Of a stretch of DNA of 64,000 nt, positions 1 to 11,667 are shown piece by piece. The stretch is from an uncultured SAR86 cluster bacterium (GTDB taxonomy: Bacteria > Pseudomonadota > Gammaproteobacteria > Magnimaribacterales > D2472), in assembly GCA_902617045.1 (NCBI GenBank), contig CACMVA010000005.1, positions 1 through 64,000 on the forward strand, in the 5' to 3' direction. Every line of letters begins with the position of its first letter. Position 1 is the stretch's first letter. Below the pieces are notes generated by a model. The model was given only the letters and a program-made list of their open reading frames with translations. It did not search any database and was not told the DNA's origin. Made by a program: the position numbers and the translations under genes.

Positions 1-1
1 A

Positions 2-2698
2 TCAGTTTCCTCCAAAGATTTAACAATTGATCTATCTGCTGCGTATAGTCAAAACATAACAGTTGATTATGCGGTAACTGGAACAGCAACAGGCTCCGGT
101 ACTGATTACACTCTAACCAATGGAACCCTCACAATAAGCGCTGGTTCAACGACTGGAACAATTACTATTACTGATATTATTGATGATACGTTGGATGAAG
201 AGAATGAGACGGTTATAGTCACCTTATCAAATCCAAACAATGCAATCTTAGGTAGCGATAACACTCATACTTACACCATTAATGATAACGATAACCTACC
301 TGCAATTGATTTTAATATTACAAGTTCAGAAAGTGATGAGCCTTCATCTTCAATAAGTATCACGGTCGATATTTCTGAGATATCTGGTAGGCAAATTTCT
401 GTAGACTATCAGTTGACGGGTACAGCTACTGGGTCAGGTGTTGACCATGATTTTGAGAATGGTACTTTAACAATAGATCCTGGCGAAAATACTGGCATTA
501 TAATAATCCCTAATATTATTGATGATGATCTGGCAGAAGGAGATGAGACGATCATCATTACGTTGTCTAATCCAACTAATGCAATTATTGGTGATGATAA
601 TATTTATACTCATACAATACTGGCAAATGATGATGATAAAAGACCTATTTTAATAACAACTAGTCCTCAAGATGATACAACAAGGGTTCCAGTAGACAGT
701 GATATCATTTTGACCTTTAACAAGGTTGTGAATTGTGCATCAGGCACGATTAACATTGAATCAGAGGATAATTCTTCTTCTTTTACTGTAAGCCTACCAA
801 ATGATATTGTTTCAGGTTGTGGGACAGATACTATTACAATTAATCTACCAACAGATCTTGAATATGAAACTGAATATTACGTTTTAATCGAGTCGACTGT
901 ATTTGAGGATCTTTTAGGTAATTCTTATAAAGGCATTAGTGATAAGAAAGAGTTTAATTTTAAAACTCCTATTATATTAACTGATCCTACTCTAAAGCAG
1001 CCAGTTATTGATAATGCAAAAGCTATGACGCAAATTGCAACACGATGGGTTGATAAAAATATTGATGTAATTTCTAAAAGAATGCAGACTTCATCTCGAC
1101 AGGGATTAAGGGTCAATTTTAGCAATAATATTATTGATTCAATTAGTACTATTGGAGTGACTGATGTTGATGATAGTTATGTTGAGGAGCCAATAGTTGA
1201 GTTTTGTAGGATTAATTCTAGTGGCTCAAAAACTGATCCATCTTTAAGAGTAAAAGTTCATTTATCTTCAATTTCAACTGAAAATATCGCTGTAAAATTT
1301 AATGTTACTGGATCATCAGAAATAGAAAACTTCTCATATGGGGAAGGGATATTAAATATTGATGCTGGGCTTAAATTTGGCATTATTAATATTGATGATA
1401 TTCCTCAAGACAGATTTGCTTTTATCCAAGGTGATAGAAAGATTATTTTAACTTTAACAGAATCTTCCAATTCACAGCTAGGAAATAATTTGGTCTATAC
1501 CCATACATTAACAGATGATCAAAACACATGGACAGATCCAAATGTAAATTATTTCTGTCTGTCAGATTTTGATAATCCAAGATCTTCAGAATCAAATCTT
1601 GTAAAGTCTCCATCTAATTCTGAATCAGAGGTTAATAACTCTCAAGTCAATAATTTAGATCCACAAAGTAACTTTGTAGATGTAAATCCTGAAGTAAATA
1701 TTATGAATACAACTCCTGAACAGGACCAAGTCGATAATACGCAAAATTTAGAGGAATTTAAATCAACTATTAAAGCATGGGCATCGGACCCTGTGAAAGT
1801 TACAGCTGATGGAGAACTCAATGAGGTTATTGGTGATTGGACGGTATGGATTGATGGTGAATTTGGAGAATTCACCTTGGGCAAGACTAAGCCTAGTCCA
1901 AAAATTCTTGATGAAAGGTCTTTTCACATAGGGACTGATAAGTTAATGAGTGATGATGGTGATTTGTTTGGTTTTGCATTGGGATTAGGTGAAAGTAAGC
2001 CAATAGAAAGAAATCACGATTCAAATGTAGAGTCTAGGAACTATAGTTTTTCAACATATGGAAAATTTGATGATGCAAGTAGTGCTATACAATATATCTT
2101 TGGTATTAGTAAATTAGAGTTCAATACAGATCGATTGGATAAAGAAGAGCTTTTAAAAGGCGAACGAGAGGCGAACCAATTATATGCTTCTCTTGCTTTT
2201 ATTCGCTCTCTTAGCAATGAGTCTAGCAACTGGAACGTTTCACCTTATCTCAGATTTGATGGTTCATATACTGAGTTCGATAGATATAGTGAGATAGGTG
2301 GTGAAACAGCACTAACTTTTGATGAATTAACACTATCTAATACTAAAGCATCAATCGGAACAGATATCAGTTATATTTTTGCAGGATCAAAATATAAAGT
2401 AATGCCGTACATTAACCTAGAATACGGCTTGGATTACTCTAAAACCTCTAGCCAGAATATGTATTACACCGTGGAAGGAGCAAGTAAAAATTATATGTTA
2501 GAGTTGGATGATGGAATGAAAGCTCATAATTGGGAAGTTGACGTAGGATTAATACTAGAAATATTCACCAATATGAACGCAAATATTGGTTGCAGACGGG
2601 AAGGAAGATCAAGCTATCTCTCTGATTCATCAAGTGTTACCAACAACGATCTCTCGTCATCAGATGTTTGTTTCCTTGAACTAATGTGGAATTTTTAA
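2..2698 (+). CDS. Calx-beta repeat protein with SbsA/Big_5-like Ig domain and C-terminal autotransporter-type beta barrel (5' truncated by window)
   Basis: Frame is open from base 2 upstream of the listed ATG at 191; repeated VDYxxTGTATGSGxD...DETxxxTLSNPxNAxxGxDNxxTxTI units; C-terminal ~300 aa alternating beta-strand pattern ending in aromatic Phe. Confidence 0.85.
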   Translation, partial: SVSSKDLTIDLSAAYSQNITVDYAVTGTATGSGTDYTLTNGTLTISAGSTTGTITITDIIDDTLDEENETVIVTLSNPNNAILGSDNTHTYTINDNDNLPAIDFNITSSESDEPSSSISITVDISEISGRQISVDYQLTGTATGSGVDHDFENGTLTIDPGENTGIIIIPNIIDDDLAEGDETIIITLSNPTNAIIGDDNIYTHTILANDDDKRPILITTSPQDDTTRVPVDSDIILTFNKVVNCASGTINIESEDNSSSFTVSLPNDIVSGCGTDTITINLPTDLEYETEYYVLIESTVFEDLLGNSYKGISDKKEFNFKTPIILTDPTLKQPVIDNAKAMTQIATRWVDKNIDVISKRMQTSSRQGLRVNFSNNIIDSISTIGVTDVDDSYVEEPIVEFCRINSSGSKTDPSLRVKVHLSSISTENIAVKFNVTGSSEIENFSYGEGILNIDAGLKFGIINIDDIPQDRFAFIQGDRKIILTLTESSNSQLGNNLVYTHTLTDDQNTWTDPNVNYFCLSDFDNPRSSESNLVKSPSNSESEVNNSQVNNLDPQSNFVDVNPEVNIMNTTPEQDQVDNTQNLEEFKSTIKAWASDPVKVTADGELNEVIGDWTVWIDGEFGEFTLGKTKPSPKILDERSFHIGTDKLMSDDGDLFGFALGLGESKPIERNHDSNVESRNYSFSTYGKFDDASSAIQYIFGISKLEFNTDRLDKEELLKGEREANQLYASLAFIRSLSNESSNWNVSPYLRFDGSYTEFDRYSEIGGETALTFDELTLSNTKASIGTDISYIFAGSKYKVMPYINLEYGLDYSKTSSQNMYYTVEGASKNYMLELDDGMKAHNWEVDVGLILEIFTNMNANIGCRREGRSSYLSDSSSVTNNDLSSSDVCFLELMWNF
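53..630 (+). repeat. Tandem Calx-beta coding repeat (two units about 114 codons apart, diverged)
   Basis: ITVDYAVTGTATGSGTDYTLTNGTLTI...NPNNAILGSDNTHTYTI followed by ISVDYQLTGTATGSGVDHDFENGTLTI...NPTNAIIGDDNIYTHTI. Confidence 0.75.
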
Positions 2699-4140
2699 TC
2701 TTTAAAATTATCAAATTTTAAGTTTGTATCATCAATTGACATTAATCTAACAGCAAATATATCTTTTATATAATTTTGGTAATTTTTCCAGGGTGCTTTA
2801 TTTCCTTGTTTAGGCATTTGATTTAATCCTCTTTGAAAATAACCTGAAGTAAAATCAATTAGCTTATCGTCACCATATGCACTTTTATCATCCATAGGCA
2901 TGCAGCATTTAACACCCTTTTTATCCATTAAGTTAATTAATCTACATACATATTCACAAGTAAGGTCAGCTCTCAAAGTCCATGAAGCATTTACATATCC
3001 AAATGAAATTGCAAAGTTTGGAACTCCACTTAACATCATACCTTTGTATGTCAGTCTTTCATTTGCAACAACTTTGATGTTGTCAATGGTCACGTTAATA
3101 TCATTTAGTGAATTTAACTCTATACCTGTAGCAGTAATAATAATGTCTGCTTCAATTTTTTTTCCAGAGTCAAGAAGAATGCCATCGGATTGAAATTCAG
3201 AAATTGTATCAGTGACAATAGATGCTTTTTTATTATTTATTGCATTAAATAAATCGCTATCAGGCACTAAGCATATTCTTTGGTCCCATGGTTTATATGA
3301 TGGAGTAAAGTATTGATTAACATTATCAGAACCTATCTCACTCTTGGCTAAATCTAAAATTTTATTCTTAGTTCTTTCAGGAAATTTTTTTGCCATAAAA
3401 AAACTAAAACTTTGAAATAATATATTTTTCCATCTAATTAAAAAATATGTAACTCTTGTTGGAAGAATTTTTTTAAGAAATTTATTTATTGCATCTTTAC
3501 TTGGTCGAGATACAACATATGTTGGCGACCTTTGAATCATTACCACATGATCTGCATTTTCTGCAATTGCAGGAACAATTGTTATTGCAGTAGCGCCGCT
3601 CCCAATAACAGCTATTTTTTTGTTTTTGTAATCAAGTGATTCATCCCAAAATTGAGGATGAATTATTTGGCCTTCAAAATTATCTTGATTTTTAAAGTAG
3701 GGCATATGAGGTTTTGAATAACTGTAATACCCACCACATAAAAACAAGAAATTACATGTCATATTTTTTATCTCTTCATTGAATTTAATCTCTAGCTCCC
3801 ATAAAGATCTTTCTGAATTCCAGTTCGCTGAATCGACTTGATGATTTAATAAAATATCATTTTTTAATTCATACTCATTAACTGTTTCATGAAGATACTC
3901 CATTATTGAGGGACCATCAGCTATGGATTTATCATGTATCCATGGCTTAAACCTAAACCCAAGAGTATGCATATCAGAATCAGATCTAATACCCGGATAT
4001 TTAAAAAGATCCCACGTACCACCAATATTTTTTCTTCCTTCAAGTATTGAAAAGGATTTATTAGGACAGGATTTTTTTAAGTTATAACCAGCAGCTATAC
4101 CTGAAATTCCGGCTCCGACAATAATTACATTTTTATGCAT
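2695..4140 (-). CDS. Flavin-containing monooxygenase / Baeyer-Villiger-type NAD(P)-binding oxidoreductase
   Basis: N-terminal GAGISGIAAGYNL FAD motif, GGTWDLFKYPGIRSDSDM, second Rossmann GSGATAITIVPAIAE. Confidence 0.88.
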   Translation of the reverse strand: MHKNVIIVGAGISGIAAGYNLKKSCPNKSFSILEGRKNIGGTWDLFKYPGIRSDSDMHTLGFRFKPWIHDKSIADGPSIMEYLHETVNEYELKNDILLNHQVDSANWNSERSLWELEIKFNEEIKNMTCNFLFLCGGYYSYSKPHMPYFKNQDNFEGQIIHPQFWDESLDYKNKKIAVIGSGATAITIVPAIAENADHVVMIQRSPTYVVSRPSKDAINKFLKKILPTRVTYFLIRWKNILFQSFSFFMAKKFPERTKNKILDLAKSEIGSDNVNQYFTPSYKPWDQRICLVPDSDLFNAINNKKASIVTDTISEFQSDGILLDSGKKIEADIIITATGIELNSLNDINVTIDNIKVVANERLTYKGMMLSGVPNFAISFGYVNASWTLRADLTCEYVCRLINLMDKKGVKCCMPMDDKSAYGDDKLIDFTSGYFQRGLNQMPKQGNKAPWKNYQNYIKDIFAVRLMSIDDTNLKFDNFKD

Positions 4141-4190
4141 TTATTTAATATTAGTAACTTAAAATATCTTCGTTGAGTTAAAATTTATCA

Positions 4191-4970
4191 ATGAAAACTA
4201 TTCTACTATCAATATTGTTATTTTCTAATACTTTATTGTCATTCGATGTAAATGTTAAATCTTTAGACAATAAAACACCCGAAAGGGTTTTATACATAGG
4301 AAACAGCTACTTATATTATAACGATAGCTTGCATAATCATGTAAGGAGAATGTTAGAGGAAAAATATTTAAAAGAAGTTGATACTAATAATTATAAAATG
4401 GTAACAATTAGCGGTTCTAGACTTTCACATCATAATATTGATCACTCTTTAGATTACTCTAAACTTGGAGCTGAAAAATCTTTTGAATTAGTTATTCTTC
4501 AAGGTGGAAGCGGCGAAACAAATTCTCCATTAGAAAGAAAAGTATTTGCTGATAAAGCAAGTGAGATGATTCAAAAAATTCATAAAGCAGGAGCTGAAGC
4601 TGCTTTATATATGATTCATGCTTATGTAGAACCTCATGAAAATAGTAACCCGCAAATGATTAAGGACATAAAAAAAATGTACATTGATGTTGGTAATAAG
4701 AATAATATTTTAGTCATACCTGTTGGAATTGCTTTTGAAAATGCATATTATGCAAATCCAAATATTAAGCTACATAAAGAATATGATGGATCTCATCCAA
4801 GTCTTCTTGGAACATATTTAGCAGCTTGTGTAGTCTATTCTAGTATCACTCAAGAATCGCCCAAGGAAATAAGCTATAACTATTTTGATAATATTAGTGA
4901 CGAGCACAAAAGTTTCTTACAGGAAATTGCACACGAAACTATTGAGAATTTTTATGATATTGAATTATAG
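4191..4970 (+). CDS. SGNH/GDSL-like hydrolase (DUF4886-like), secreted
   Basis: Signal-like N-terminus; VLYIGNSYLYYND block I; DGSHPSLLGTYLAA catalytic Asp/His block. Confidence 0.65.
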   Translation: MKTILLSILLFSNTLLSFDVNVKSLDNKTPERVLYIGNSYLYYNDSLHNHVRRMLEEKYLKEVDTNNYKMVTISGSRLSHHNIDHSLDYSKLGAEKSFELVILQGGSGETNSPLERKVFADKASEMIQKIHKAGAEAALYMIHAYVEPHENSNPQMIKDIKKMYIDVGNKNNILVIPVGIAFENAYYANPNIKLHKEYDGSHPSLLGTYLAACVVYSSITQESPKEISYNYFDNISDEHKSFLQEIAHETIENFYDIEL

Positions 4971-5567
4971 TTTGTCTGCGTAATTGTGATTGGTTTCACT
5001 ATGATGCTCCTCATCAGCTCTGACACATCTAATTAAGTCAGAAAGCTTTGAATCTGTACCAAGTTTATAATATTTAATTGCAAGCTCTGGTGCTTGAATA
5101 TTTTCAACCACTCCTGTTTCAACAAGTTCTAAATATTCTGAATAACTTTTCACTGCTTCATCTTCAAAGTATCCAATCATTCGATGTGCAGTTCTTGTAA
5201 AAAAAACATACATGAAAAGGTAGAAGAGACCAAAAATAAACTGGGCTAATAAAACAATGGATCTCTCAAAAAAATTTGGTTTTGCTATTTCAATAAAAAA
5301 CATTAAATGCATTCTTTCATTTTCAGCTTCGGCAAGCATCTCTCTGATTTGTTCACCATAACCTGCTTTCATGGCTCTTAAGCTCTTGAAATGCATCCAA
5401 ACACCAGCAACCATTCCTGGAACACCAGCAACAGTTTCAAGTACAACCGCTCTATGCCCATAACGTTTTGCAAAAAATGTATCAGCAATTGTTCTGAAAA
5501 ACTTTGTCATTGAAAGGGCAAAGGCATCAGATATATTTTCTTTGTTAATTTTATCTAAAATTTGCAT
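4965..5567 (-). CDS. aox: Alternative oxidase (AOX), di-iron ubiquinol oxidase
   Basis: LETVAGVPGMVAGVWMHFKSLR, AENERMHLM, RADEEHHSETNH di-iron ligands; start moved to internal Met of the listed ORF (4965..5618). Confidence 0.92.
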   Translation of the reverse strand: MQILDKINKENISDAFALSMTKFFRTIADTFFAKRYGHRAVVLETVAGVPGMVAGVWMHFKSLRAMKAGYGEQIREMLAEAENERMHLMFFIEIAKPNFFERSIVLLAQFIFGLFYLFMYVFFTRTAHRMIGYFEDEAVKSYSEYLELVETGVVENIQAPELAIKYYKLGTDSKLSDLIRCVRADEEHHSETNHNYADKL

Positions 5568-5656
5568 ATATAAATTATATTTATAATATATTATATATAT
5601 TAATGATACTATATTCAAATGCTCATTAGATTAATTAAATAAGTTAATATTTAAAG

Positions 5657-6439
5657 ATGAAATTAGATATTTATTATGTTGATGCATTTTCACATGAAAC
5701 CTTTGAAGGAAACCCGGCTGCCGTTATATTTTCTAATCTCAATGATGACAATCTTATGCAAAATATTGCAGCTGAAAACAATTTATCTGAGACGGCCTTT
5801 GTTAATGTTACAGAAAATGAAAATATTATTAGATGGTTTTCTCCAACAAAAGAAGTAGATCTTTGTGGGCACGCGACTTTAGCATCAGCTTTTGTATATT
5901 TTAATTATATAAACACTGGAAAAGAAACTATTGAGTTTAAATCAAATGGCGGAATCTTAATTGTCAATAAAAAAGATAATCTTCTTGAATTAGATTTTCC
6001 CAAAGATACATTTACTCAAATAAATAACCGGGACGTAGTAGGTGATGCGGTTGGATTGAAACCAATTGAAACATACAAAGGCCAAATAAATTTAATGGCT
6101 GTTTATGAGAATGAAGAAGATATTTTAAATCTTAAACCTGATTTCAATAAAATTATTAAGCTTGCTGGTCAAGGGCTAATAGTTACTGCTCCAGGCTTAT
6201 ATCATGATTTTGTGTCTCGATATTTTTGTCCAAAATACGGTATAAATGAAGATCCAGTCACAGGATCTGCTCACACTACATTGACACCTTATTGGTCAGA
6301 TAAACTTGCCTCTAAAAAGCTTTTAGCCAAGCAAGTATCCAAAAGAGGAGGTGAGTTGTTCTGTGAAAATAAAGATGATAGAGTTTTAATTGGAGGTAAT
6401 GCTGTTTTATATATGAAGGGCAGTATCAATATTTCCTAG
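5657..6439 (+). CDS. PhzF family isomerase/epimerase
   Basis: YYVDAFSHETFEGNPAAVI, NLSETAFV, LCGHATLASAFV, NEDPVTGSAHTTLTPYW. Confidence 0.93.
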   Translation: MKLDIYYVDAFSHETFEGNPAAVIFSNLNDDNLMQNIAAENNLSETAFVNVTENENIIRWFSPTKEVDLCGHATLASAFVYFNYINTGKETIEFKSNGGILIVNKKDNLLELDFPKDTFTQINNRDVVGDAVGLKPIETYKGQINLMAVYENEEDILNLKPDFNKIIKLAGQGLIVTAPGLYHDFVSRYFCPKYGINEDPVTGSAHTTLTPYWSDKLASKKLLAKQVSKRGGELFCENKDDRVLIGGNAVLYMKGSINIS

Positions 6440-7449
6440 ATTTCAATAATTTGTTTTCCGAAATTTTTACCAGTTAATACGTCTCTCAATGCTTGAGGAG
6501 CATTCTCAAATCCTTTTGTAATAGTTTCTCTGTACCTCATTTTATCTTCAGACACTAATTTGAGGATTTCTTTTGTAGCCATTTCCCATTCATTCATCCA
6601 TTCTGTTACAACAAAGAATCTATGCTCTGGTTTTGGATTAAGTGATCCAAAGACGTGAAAAGGCGTTTCAACATTCATCATGTCTTTCTCATTATATTGA
6701 GATATAAAGCCACAAATAGGAACCCTCGATCCTTCATTTAATAGTGGTGCAACAGCTTTCGAGACAGGACCACCAACATTTTCAAAATATATATCTATGC
6801 CATTAGAACAAGCTGATTTTAGATCATCTTCTAAATTATTTGTCTTATAATCAATACACTCATCAAACTTTAAAACATCTTTAACATAAGCACATTTTTC
6901 AGGACCTCCGGCAATACCAATTACATTACATCCATATATTTTGCCTAACTGACCAACTACTGTTCCAACTGCTCCGGATGCAGCTGAGACAACTAAAGTT
7001 TCGCCAGATTTAGGTTTTCCGACTCTATTTAGTCCAAAGTATGCGGTTCTTCCAGGCATCCCTAGCGTCCCTAAGAAAGAAGACAATCCAATGTCGGCTT
7101 CAGGAACTTTTAGCAAAGCAGGGTCAGTATCCTTTACTTTAATATATGTTTGCCAGCCTTTATGAGCACAAACTTTATCACCAACGCTAAATAGTTTTGA
7201 TTTACTTTCAATAACAACTCCTGCAGTTTCACCTGTCATAGGATCACCAATCTTTGCTGGTGCAGCATATGATCTTGAATCATTCATTCTTCCCCTCATG
7301 TATGGGTCTATAGACAAGTATTTAACCTCTATCAAAATTTCATTGTTTCTAATGGTAGAGATCATTTCTTCATTCATTTTCCAGCAATCATCTTTTGGCA
7401 TTCCTTCTGGCCTTTTATTTAACAACAATTGCTTATTCATATATTCCAT
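6436..7449 (-). CDS. NADP-dependent MDR oxidoreductase (CurA/YncB/prostaglandin reductase-like)
   Basis: YLSIDPYMRGRMND, VSAASGAVGTVVGQLGKIYG, YFENVGG motifs. Confidence 0.92.
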   Translation of the reverse strand: MEYMNKQLLLNKRPEGMPKDDCWKMNEEMISTIRNNEILIEVKYLSIDPYMRGRMNDSRSYAAPAKIGDPMTGETAGVVIESKSKLFSVGDKVCAHKGWQTYIKVKDTDPALLKVPEADIGLSSFLGTLGMPGRTAYFGLNRVGKPKSGETLVVSAASGAVGTVVGQLGKIYGCNVIGIAGGPEKCAYVKDVLKFDECIDYKTNNLEDDLKSACSNGIDIYFENVGGPVSKAVAPLLNEGSRVPICGFISQYNEKDMMNVETPFHVFGSLNPKPEHRFFVVTEWMNEWEMATKEILKLVSEDKMRYRETITKGFENAPQALRDVLTGKNFGKQIIEI

Positions 7450-7464
7450 TTTTACTCCAACTTT

Positions 7465-8046
7465 TTAAATTAAATTTGTTAATTTTCTAAAATGCTTTCT
7501 ACATACTGTCTTATAGATATCATTTCCACCTACAAGAACTTTATTACCTTTTAATAAAACATTTCCATTTTCATCAAGCCGAACAACCATGGTTGCTTTT
7601 TTATCACACTCACTACAAATTGTTTTTAATTCTATAAGGTTATCTGCTATCGCAAGCAGAGCAGAACTGCCTTCAAATAGATCTCCTCGAAAATCTGTCC
7701 TTATTCCATAACACATAACAGGAATATTTAATTCATCTGATACCTTGCCTAGACTGTTAACTTGTTTTCTTGATAAAAATTGTGCTTCATCTACAAAAAT
7801 ACAATTAATGTCCTCAGGAGTATTTTTTTTAATTTCAGTAAAAAAATTATAATCTTTGTTGACTACTTTTGCTTTTGCCTCTAATCCAATTCTTGATATG
7901 ATTTTGCTATCTGATATTTCTTTTAATTCTTCTGGAATAAAAAGCATTGTCTTTAGATCGCTTTCTAAATAATTATGATTAGACTGAAGTAGAGCAGTAG
8001 ATTTGCCTGCATTCATTGTTGAATAAAAGAAATGAAGTTTTGCCAT
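7465..8046 (-). CDS. tdk: Thymidine kinase
   Basis: FFYSTMNAGKSTALLQ P-loop, CIFVDEAQFL, zinc site CSEC...CRKHF; start trimmed to MAKLHFFYS. Confidence 0.95.
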   Translation of the reverse strand: MAKLHFFYSTMNAGKSTALLQSNHNYLESDLKTMLFIPEELKEISDSKIISRIGLEAKAKVVNKDYNFFTEIKKNTPEDINCIFVDEAQFLSRKQVNSLGKVSDELNIPVMCYGIRTDFRGDLFEGSSALLAIADNLIELKTICSECDKKATMVVRLDENGNVLLKGNKVLVGGNDIYKTVCRKHFRKLTNLI

Positions 8047-8076
8047 ATAATTATTATATAACTTTAATTTGGTTTC

Positions 8077-8316
8077 TTGTTTATGATTGTATTCAATGAA
8101 AATGGCATTACACATCTAGATTTACATGGAGTAAGACATTCGGATGTCTCAGAGGAAGTAATTGATTTCATCTTTCAGTACCAAAAATTAATCCCATTGA
8201 TAATTATTTGCGGCAATTCAAACAAAATGATTGAATTAGTTGAATCCTCATTAAATTCAAATTCTATAATGTTCTCGATGCCAAGATTTGGTATCATTAG
8301 GGTCGAAAAATTATGA
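8077..8316 (+). CDS. Small Smr-like domain protein
   Basis: [20 protein letters not shown] matches Smr LDLHG start; very short. Confidence 0.6.
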   Translation: MFMIVFNENGITHLDLHGVRHSDVSEEVIDFIFQYQKLIPLIIICGNSNKMIELVESSLNSNSIMFSMPRFGIIRVEKL

Positions 8317-9470
8317 GCAGCACGGATATACTTCTTTTTGAGAGCCAATTGACAGATGAGGAATTAATAATTCAAAAATCTGCAAATGATTATTGCCAAT
8401 CTAAATTAATGCCTCGAATACTTGAGGCAAATAGAAATGAAGTTTTTGATAAATCTATTTACAAAGAAATGGGTGAGATGGGTTTTTTGGGAGCTCCAAT
8501 AAATGGGTATGGATGTGCAGGTACAAATTATGTTTCTTATGGATTAATTGCCAGAGAAATAGAAAAAGTTGATTCTAGCTTCCGATCTGCTTATAGCGTC
8601 CAGACTTCACTCTCTATGCATGCTATATATGAATTTGGATCTGAGGAACAAAAAGAATTTTATCTCCCAGTTATGGCAAAGGGTGAAAAAATTGGTTGTT
8701 TCGGTCTAACAGAAGCTGATGCGGGCTCTGATCCTGGTTCTATGAAAACAAATGCAAAAGAAAAAGATGGAGGATATATTCTCAATGGCTCAAAAAATTG
8801 GATAACAAATTCACCAATTGCAGATGTATTGGTAGTATGGGCAAAAGATGAGCAAGGTATTTTAAGAGGCTTTATTATAGACAGAGATTCTAAAGGTTTA
8901 TCAACTCCAAAGATTGAAGGTAAATTTGCACTTAGGGCATCAGAAACAGGTCAAATATTTCTTGATGATGTCTTTGTTCCAAAAGATAAAGTATTACCAA
9001 ATGTGCAAAGTTTTAAAGGACCTTTTTCATGTTTAAATATGGCGAGATATGGAATTGCGTGGGGTGCAATAGGAGCTGCTGAATTTTGCTGGAATGCAAG
9101 CTTAGATTACTCATTAGACAGAAAGCAATTTGGCGAACCTTTGGCTGCAAAGCAACTTGTTCAAAAAAAATTAGCTGACATGCAGACTGAAATTACTCTT
9201 GGACTTCAGTCTGTATTGAGATTAGGAAGACTCATTGATGAAAAAAAGATGGAACCTGAAATGATCTCTTTGCTTAAAAGAAATAACTGTCAAAAAGCTT
9301 TAGATATAGCGAGAGTTGCTAGAGATATTCATGGAGGTAATGGAATATCTGACGAATACCATATTATCAGACATTGTATGAATCTCGAGGCTGTAAATAC
9401 ATATGAGGGCACTAGTGATATTCACGGTCTGATATTAGGTAAATACCAGACCGATATAGCTTCTTTTTAA
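8313..9470 (+). CDS. gcdH: Acyl-CoA dehydrogenase, glutaryl-CoA dehydrogenase-like
   Basis: [63 protein letters not shown]. Confidence 0.88.
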   Translation: MSSTDILLFESQLTDEELIIQKSANDYCQSKLMPRILEANRNEVFDKSIYKEMGEMGFLGAPINGYGCAGTNYVSYGLIAREIEKVDSSFRSAYSVQTSLSMHAIYEFGSEEQKEFYLPVMAKGEKIGCFGLTEADAGSDPGSMKTNAKEKDGGYILNGSKNWITNSPIADVLVVWAKDEQGILRGFIIDRDSKGLSTPKIEGKFALRASETGQIFLDDVFVPKDKVLPNVQSFKGPFSCLNMARYGIAWGAIGAAEFCWNASLDYSLDRKQFGEPLAAKQLVQKKLADMQTEITLGLQSVLRLGRLIDEKKMEPEMISLLKRNNCQKALDIARVARDIHGGNGISDEYHIIRHCMNLEAVNTYEGTSDIHGLILGKYQTDIASF

Positions 9471-11509
9471 TTAAATAAATATTTATTAAGGAATTCTTCT
9501 TGTTTATTTAAATATTCTAGATTTGCAAGTTCCCCACATGAAACAACACAGTGACCTTCATAGGCCTGGAACATTGAGTCATAAGTTTTACCAAGTCTAT
9601 CCAGTTTACTTATAAGATCTCTTGCATGAAATACTGGGACCACATAGTCATTACTTCCATGTAAAATTAGTACAGGAGCCTTCATATTATCTACATGCAA
9701 AATTGGTGATATTTCTTTAGCATATTTTTGACCTTCCTCTGTTGAAAGATCGCCCCATTCTAATAGTGGCTCTTCATCCCAAGATTGGAATCGACTAGCT
9801 CTTCTTGCAAAATTATCTAAAAGTTGTTGTTGGTCAGTAACACCAATTGAATTAATTCCACATCTATATAAATCAGGTGTGAAAACTAATCCTGCCATTG
9901 TTGCATAACCACCATAACTAGCCCCTGCAATACAAACTCTATCTTCGTCTGCATATCCGTTCTCTATAGCCCACATTACACCATCAGTAATGTCGTCCTG
10001 CATTTTTTTACCCCATTCAAGATTACCAGCCTTGTAATGGTTGGTTCCTAAACCAGTCGATCCTCTAAAATCTGGTTGAAGAACGTTAATTCCCAAATTT
10101 GCAAAAAACTGAGCCCAAGCATCGAATCCAATTCGTTGTTTAGTATTTGGTCCACCATGAGGAAGAATGATGAAATAATTTTTATCTGTTTCTTTTGAAG
10201 TGAGAGTTAGTAGAGCTGGAATTTCTAGTCCATCTCTTGCTGTGTAGGTTACGAACTCTCTTTTTGCTAACTTTGATCTATCTAACCAAGGTCTTGACTG
10301 ATATAACTGATTGACCTGATTTTTGTATAAATCAACAATATAGTAATCACCAGGATTACTTGGACCTGATACTAAAATCATCATTACCTTACCTGATACG
10401 TCTGAAGATAGCACCTCAACTTCTTCACCTGGGAATAACTGTTTTATTGCTATATATGTAGCTTCAAGTTCTTTATCAAAAAATAATGCTTCTTGTTGGT
10501 ATGATTCATATCCAATAGCGCTTATTTCTGAACTACCAAAGCTAGAGTAGGGATTTCCAGAGGCCTGTCTGCAACTTCCAGTTAATCCTCCAACGTCATA
10601 TCTTGGATCTTGATATAATTTTTCTGAAAACTCTCTAGTCTCCATATCATAGAAATAAATTGCATTGGTGTCATTCTCTTCAAGTAACTTACCAGATGGG
10701 CTAAACTTTGAGCCAGATACGACTACCTTTCCTTTATATGTTCCAATTGGTGTAAATCCTGGTTGTTGACAGGCAAACCTAAAATGCTCCTTCCATTGTT
10801 TTTCATTAGCATCATATTCATATAAAACTCTATCTAAACCAACATCTACTAACATACCTAGTGGTAATTTTGTTTCATGATCATTTAAGGCACCTAGGAT
10901 AGCTTTACCTTTCATATCTCCTATATCCGGTCCATAGGCTAGTCTGGTTTTTTTACCGGTGAATATGTTTAGTCTGTAGTAATCAAAAATTACAGCTCTT
11001 CTTTCGTTTGTAATAACATACACATGATTAGGATCATCATAATCATAGTTATAGATTTCCTGTCCCCAATTACCACCTTTTTTAATAATTGTTCTTTTTG
11101 TCCCATCAATATTCATGGCAAATGTAACTCTAGATTCAATATTTTGGCCAGTCTTATATCTTGGTGTATACCAAATTCTATTACTACTTAGCCAGCCGGC
11201 ACCATTGATGCCGCCTTCAGCACTTCCATCACTAATCATAGTGGTTTCCATAGAATCTAAATCAAGAAGAAGAAGTCCTCTATCTCTCATTTCATCTTCT
11301 ACCTGTTTAACTTTATCTTGTTCAATATCACATACATTGTCTTTTACAGTATTAATAATAAGAAGATGTCTACCATCAGGTGATACCATCATGCTATTAA
11401 AATTAGAGTAGCAAGCAAAGTATTCATTTGGTATATCTTCATAGGCTTGAAGACTATATGAACTAAGTGCAAAAATTGCTGACAAAAGAGTAAGATTTAT
11501 ATATTTCAT
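9467..11509 (-). CDS. S9 family prolyl oligopeptidase, secreted
   Basis: Signal peptide; C-terminal alpha/beta hydrolase [33 protein letters not shown] nucleophile, [17 protein letters not shown]. Confidence 0.93.
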   Translation of the reverse strand: MKYINLTLLSAIFALSSYSLQAYEDIPNEYFACYSNFNSMMVSPDGRHLLIINTVKDNVCDIEQDKVKQVEDEMRDRGLLLLDLDSMETTMISDGSAEGGINGAGWLSSNRIWYTPRYKTGQNIESRVTFAMNIDGTKRTIIKKGGNWGQEIYNYDYDDPNHVYVITNERRAVIFDYYRLNIFTGKKTRLAYGPDIGDMKGKAILGALNDHETKLPLGMLVDVGLDRVLYEYDANEKQWKEHFRFACQQPGFTPIGTYKGKVVVSGSKFSPSGKLLEENDTNAIYFYDMETREFSEKLYQDPRYDVGGLTGSCRQASGNPYSSFGSSEISAIGYESYQQEALFFDKELEATYIAIKQLFPGEEVEVLSSDVSGKVMMILVSGPSNPGDYYIVDLYKNQVNQLYQSRPWLDRSKLAKREFVTYTARDGLEIPALLTLTSKETDKNYFIILPHGGPNTKQRIGFDAWAQFFANLGINVLQPDFRGSTGLGTNHYKAGNLEWGKKMQDDITDGVMWAIENGYADEDRVCIAGASYGGYATMAGLVFTPDLYRCGINSIGVTDQQQLLDNFARRASRFQSWDEEPLLEWGDLSTEEGQKYAKEISPILHVDNMKAPVLILHGSNDYVVPVFHARDLISKLDRLGKTYDSMFQAYEGHCVVSCGELANLEYLNKQEEFLNKYLFN

Positions 11510-11667
11510 AATTATTTAGTATTTTTTAAAATTTTTAGTTTAACGAGAAAATACTATTATATTTGTTAGATTGAGCATATAAAAGCTAAAAATTGCAATT
11601 TGTACTATTTTATTTATAAATCTTGATTAATTTACAATTACAAAGCAAAATAACCATTGGATAGTCG

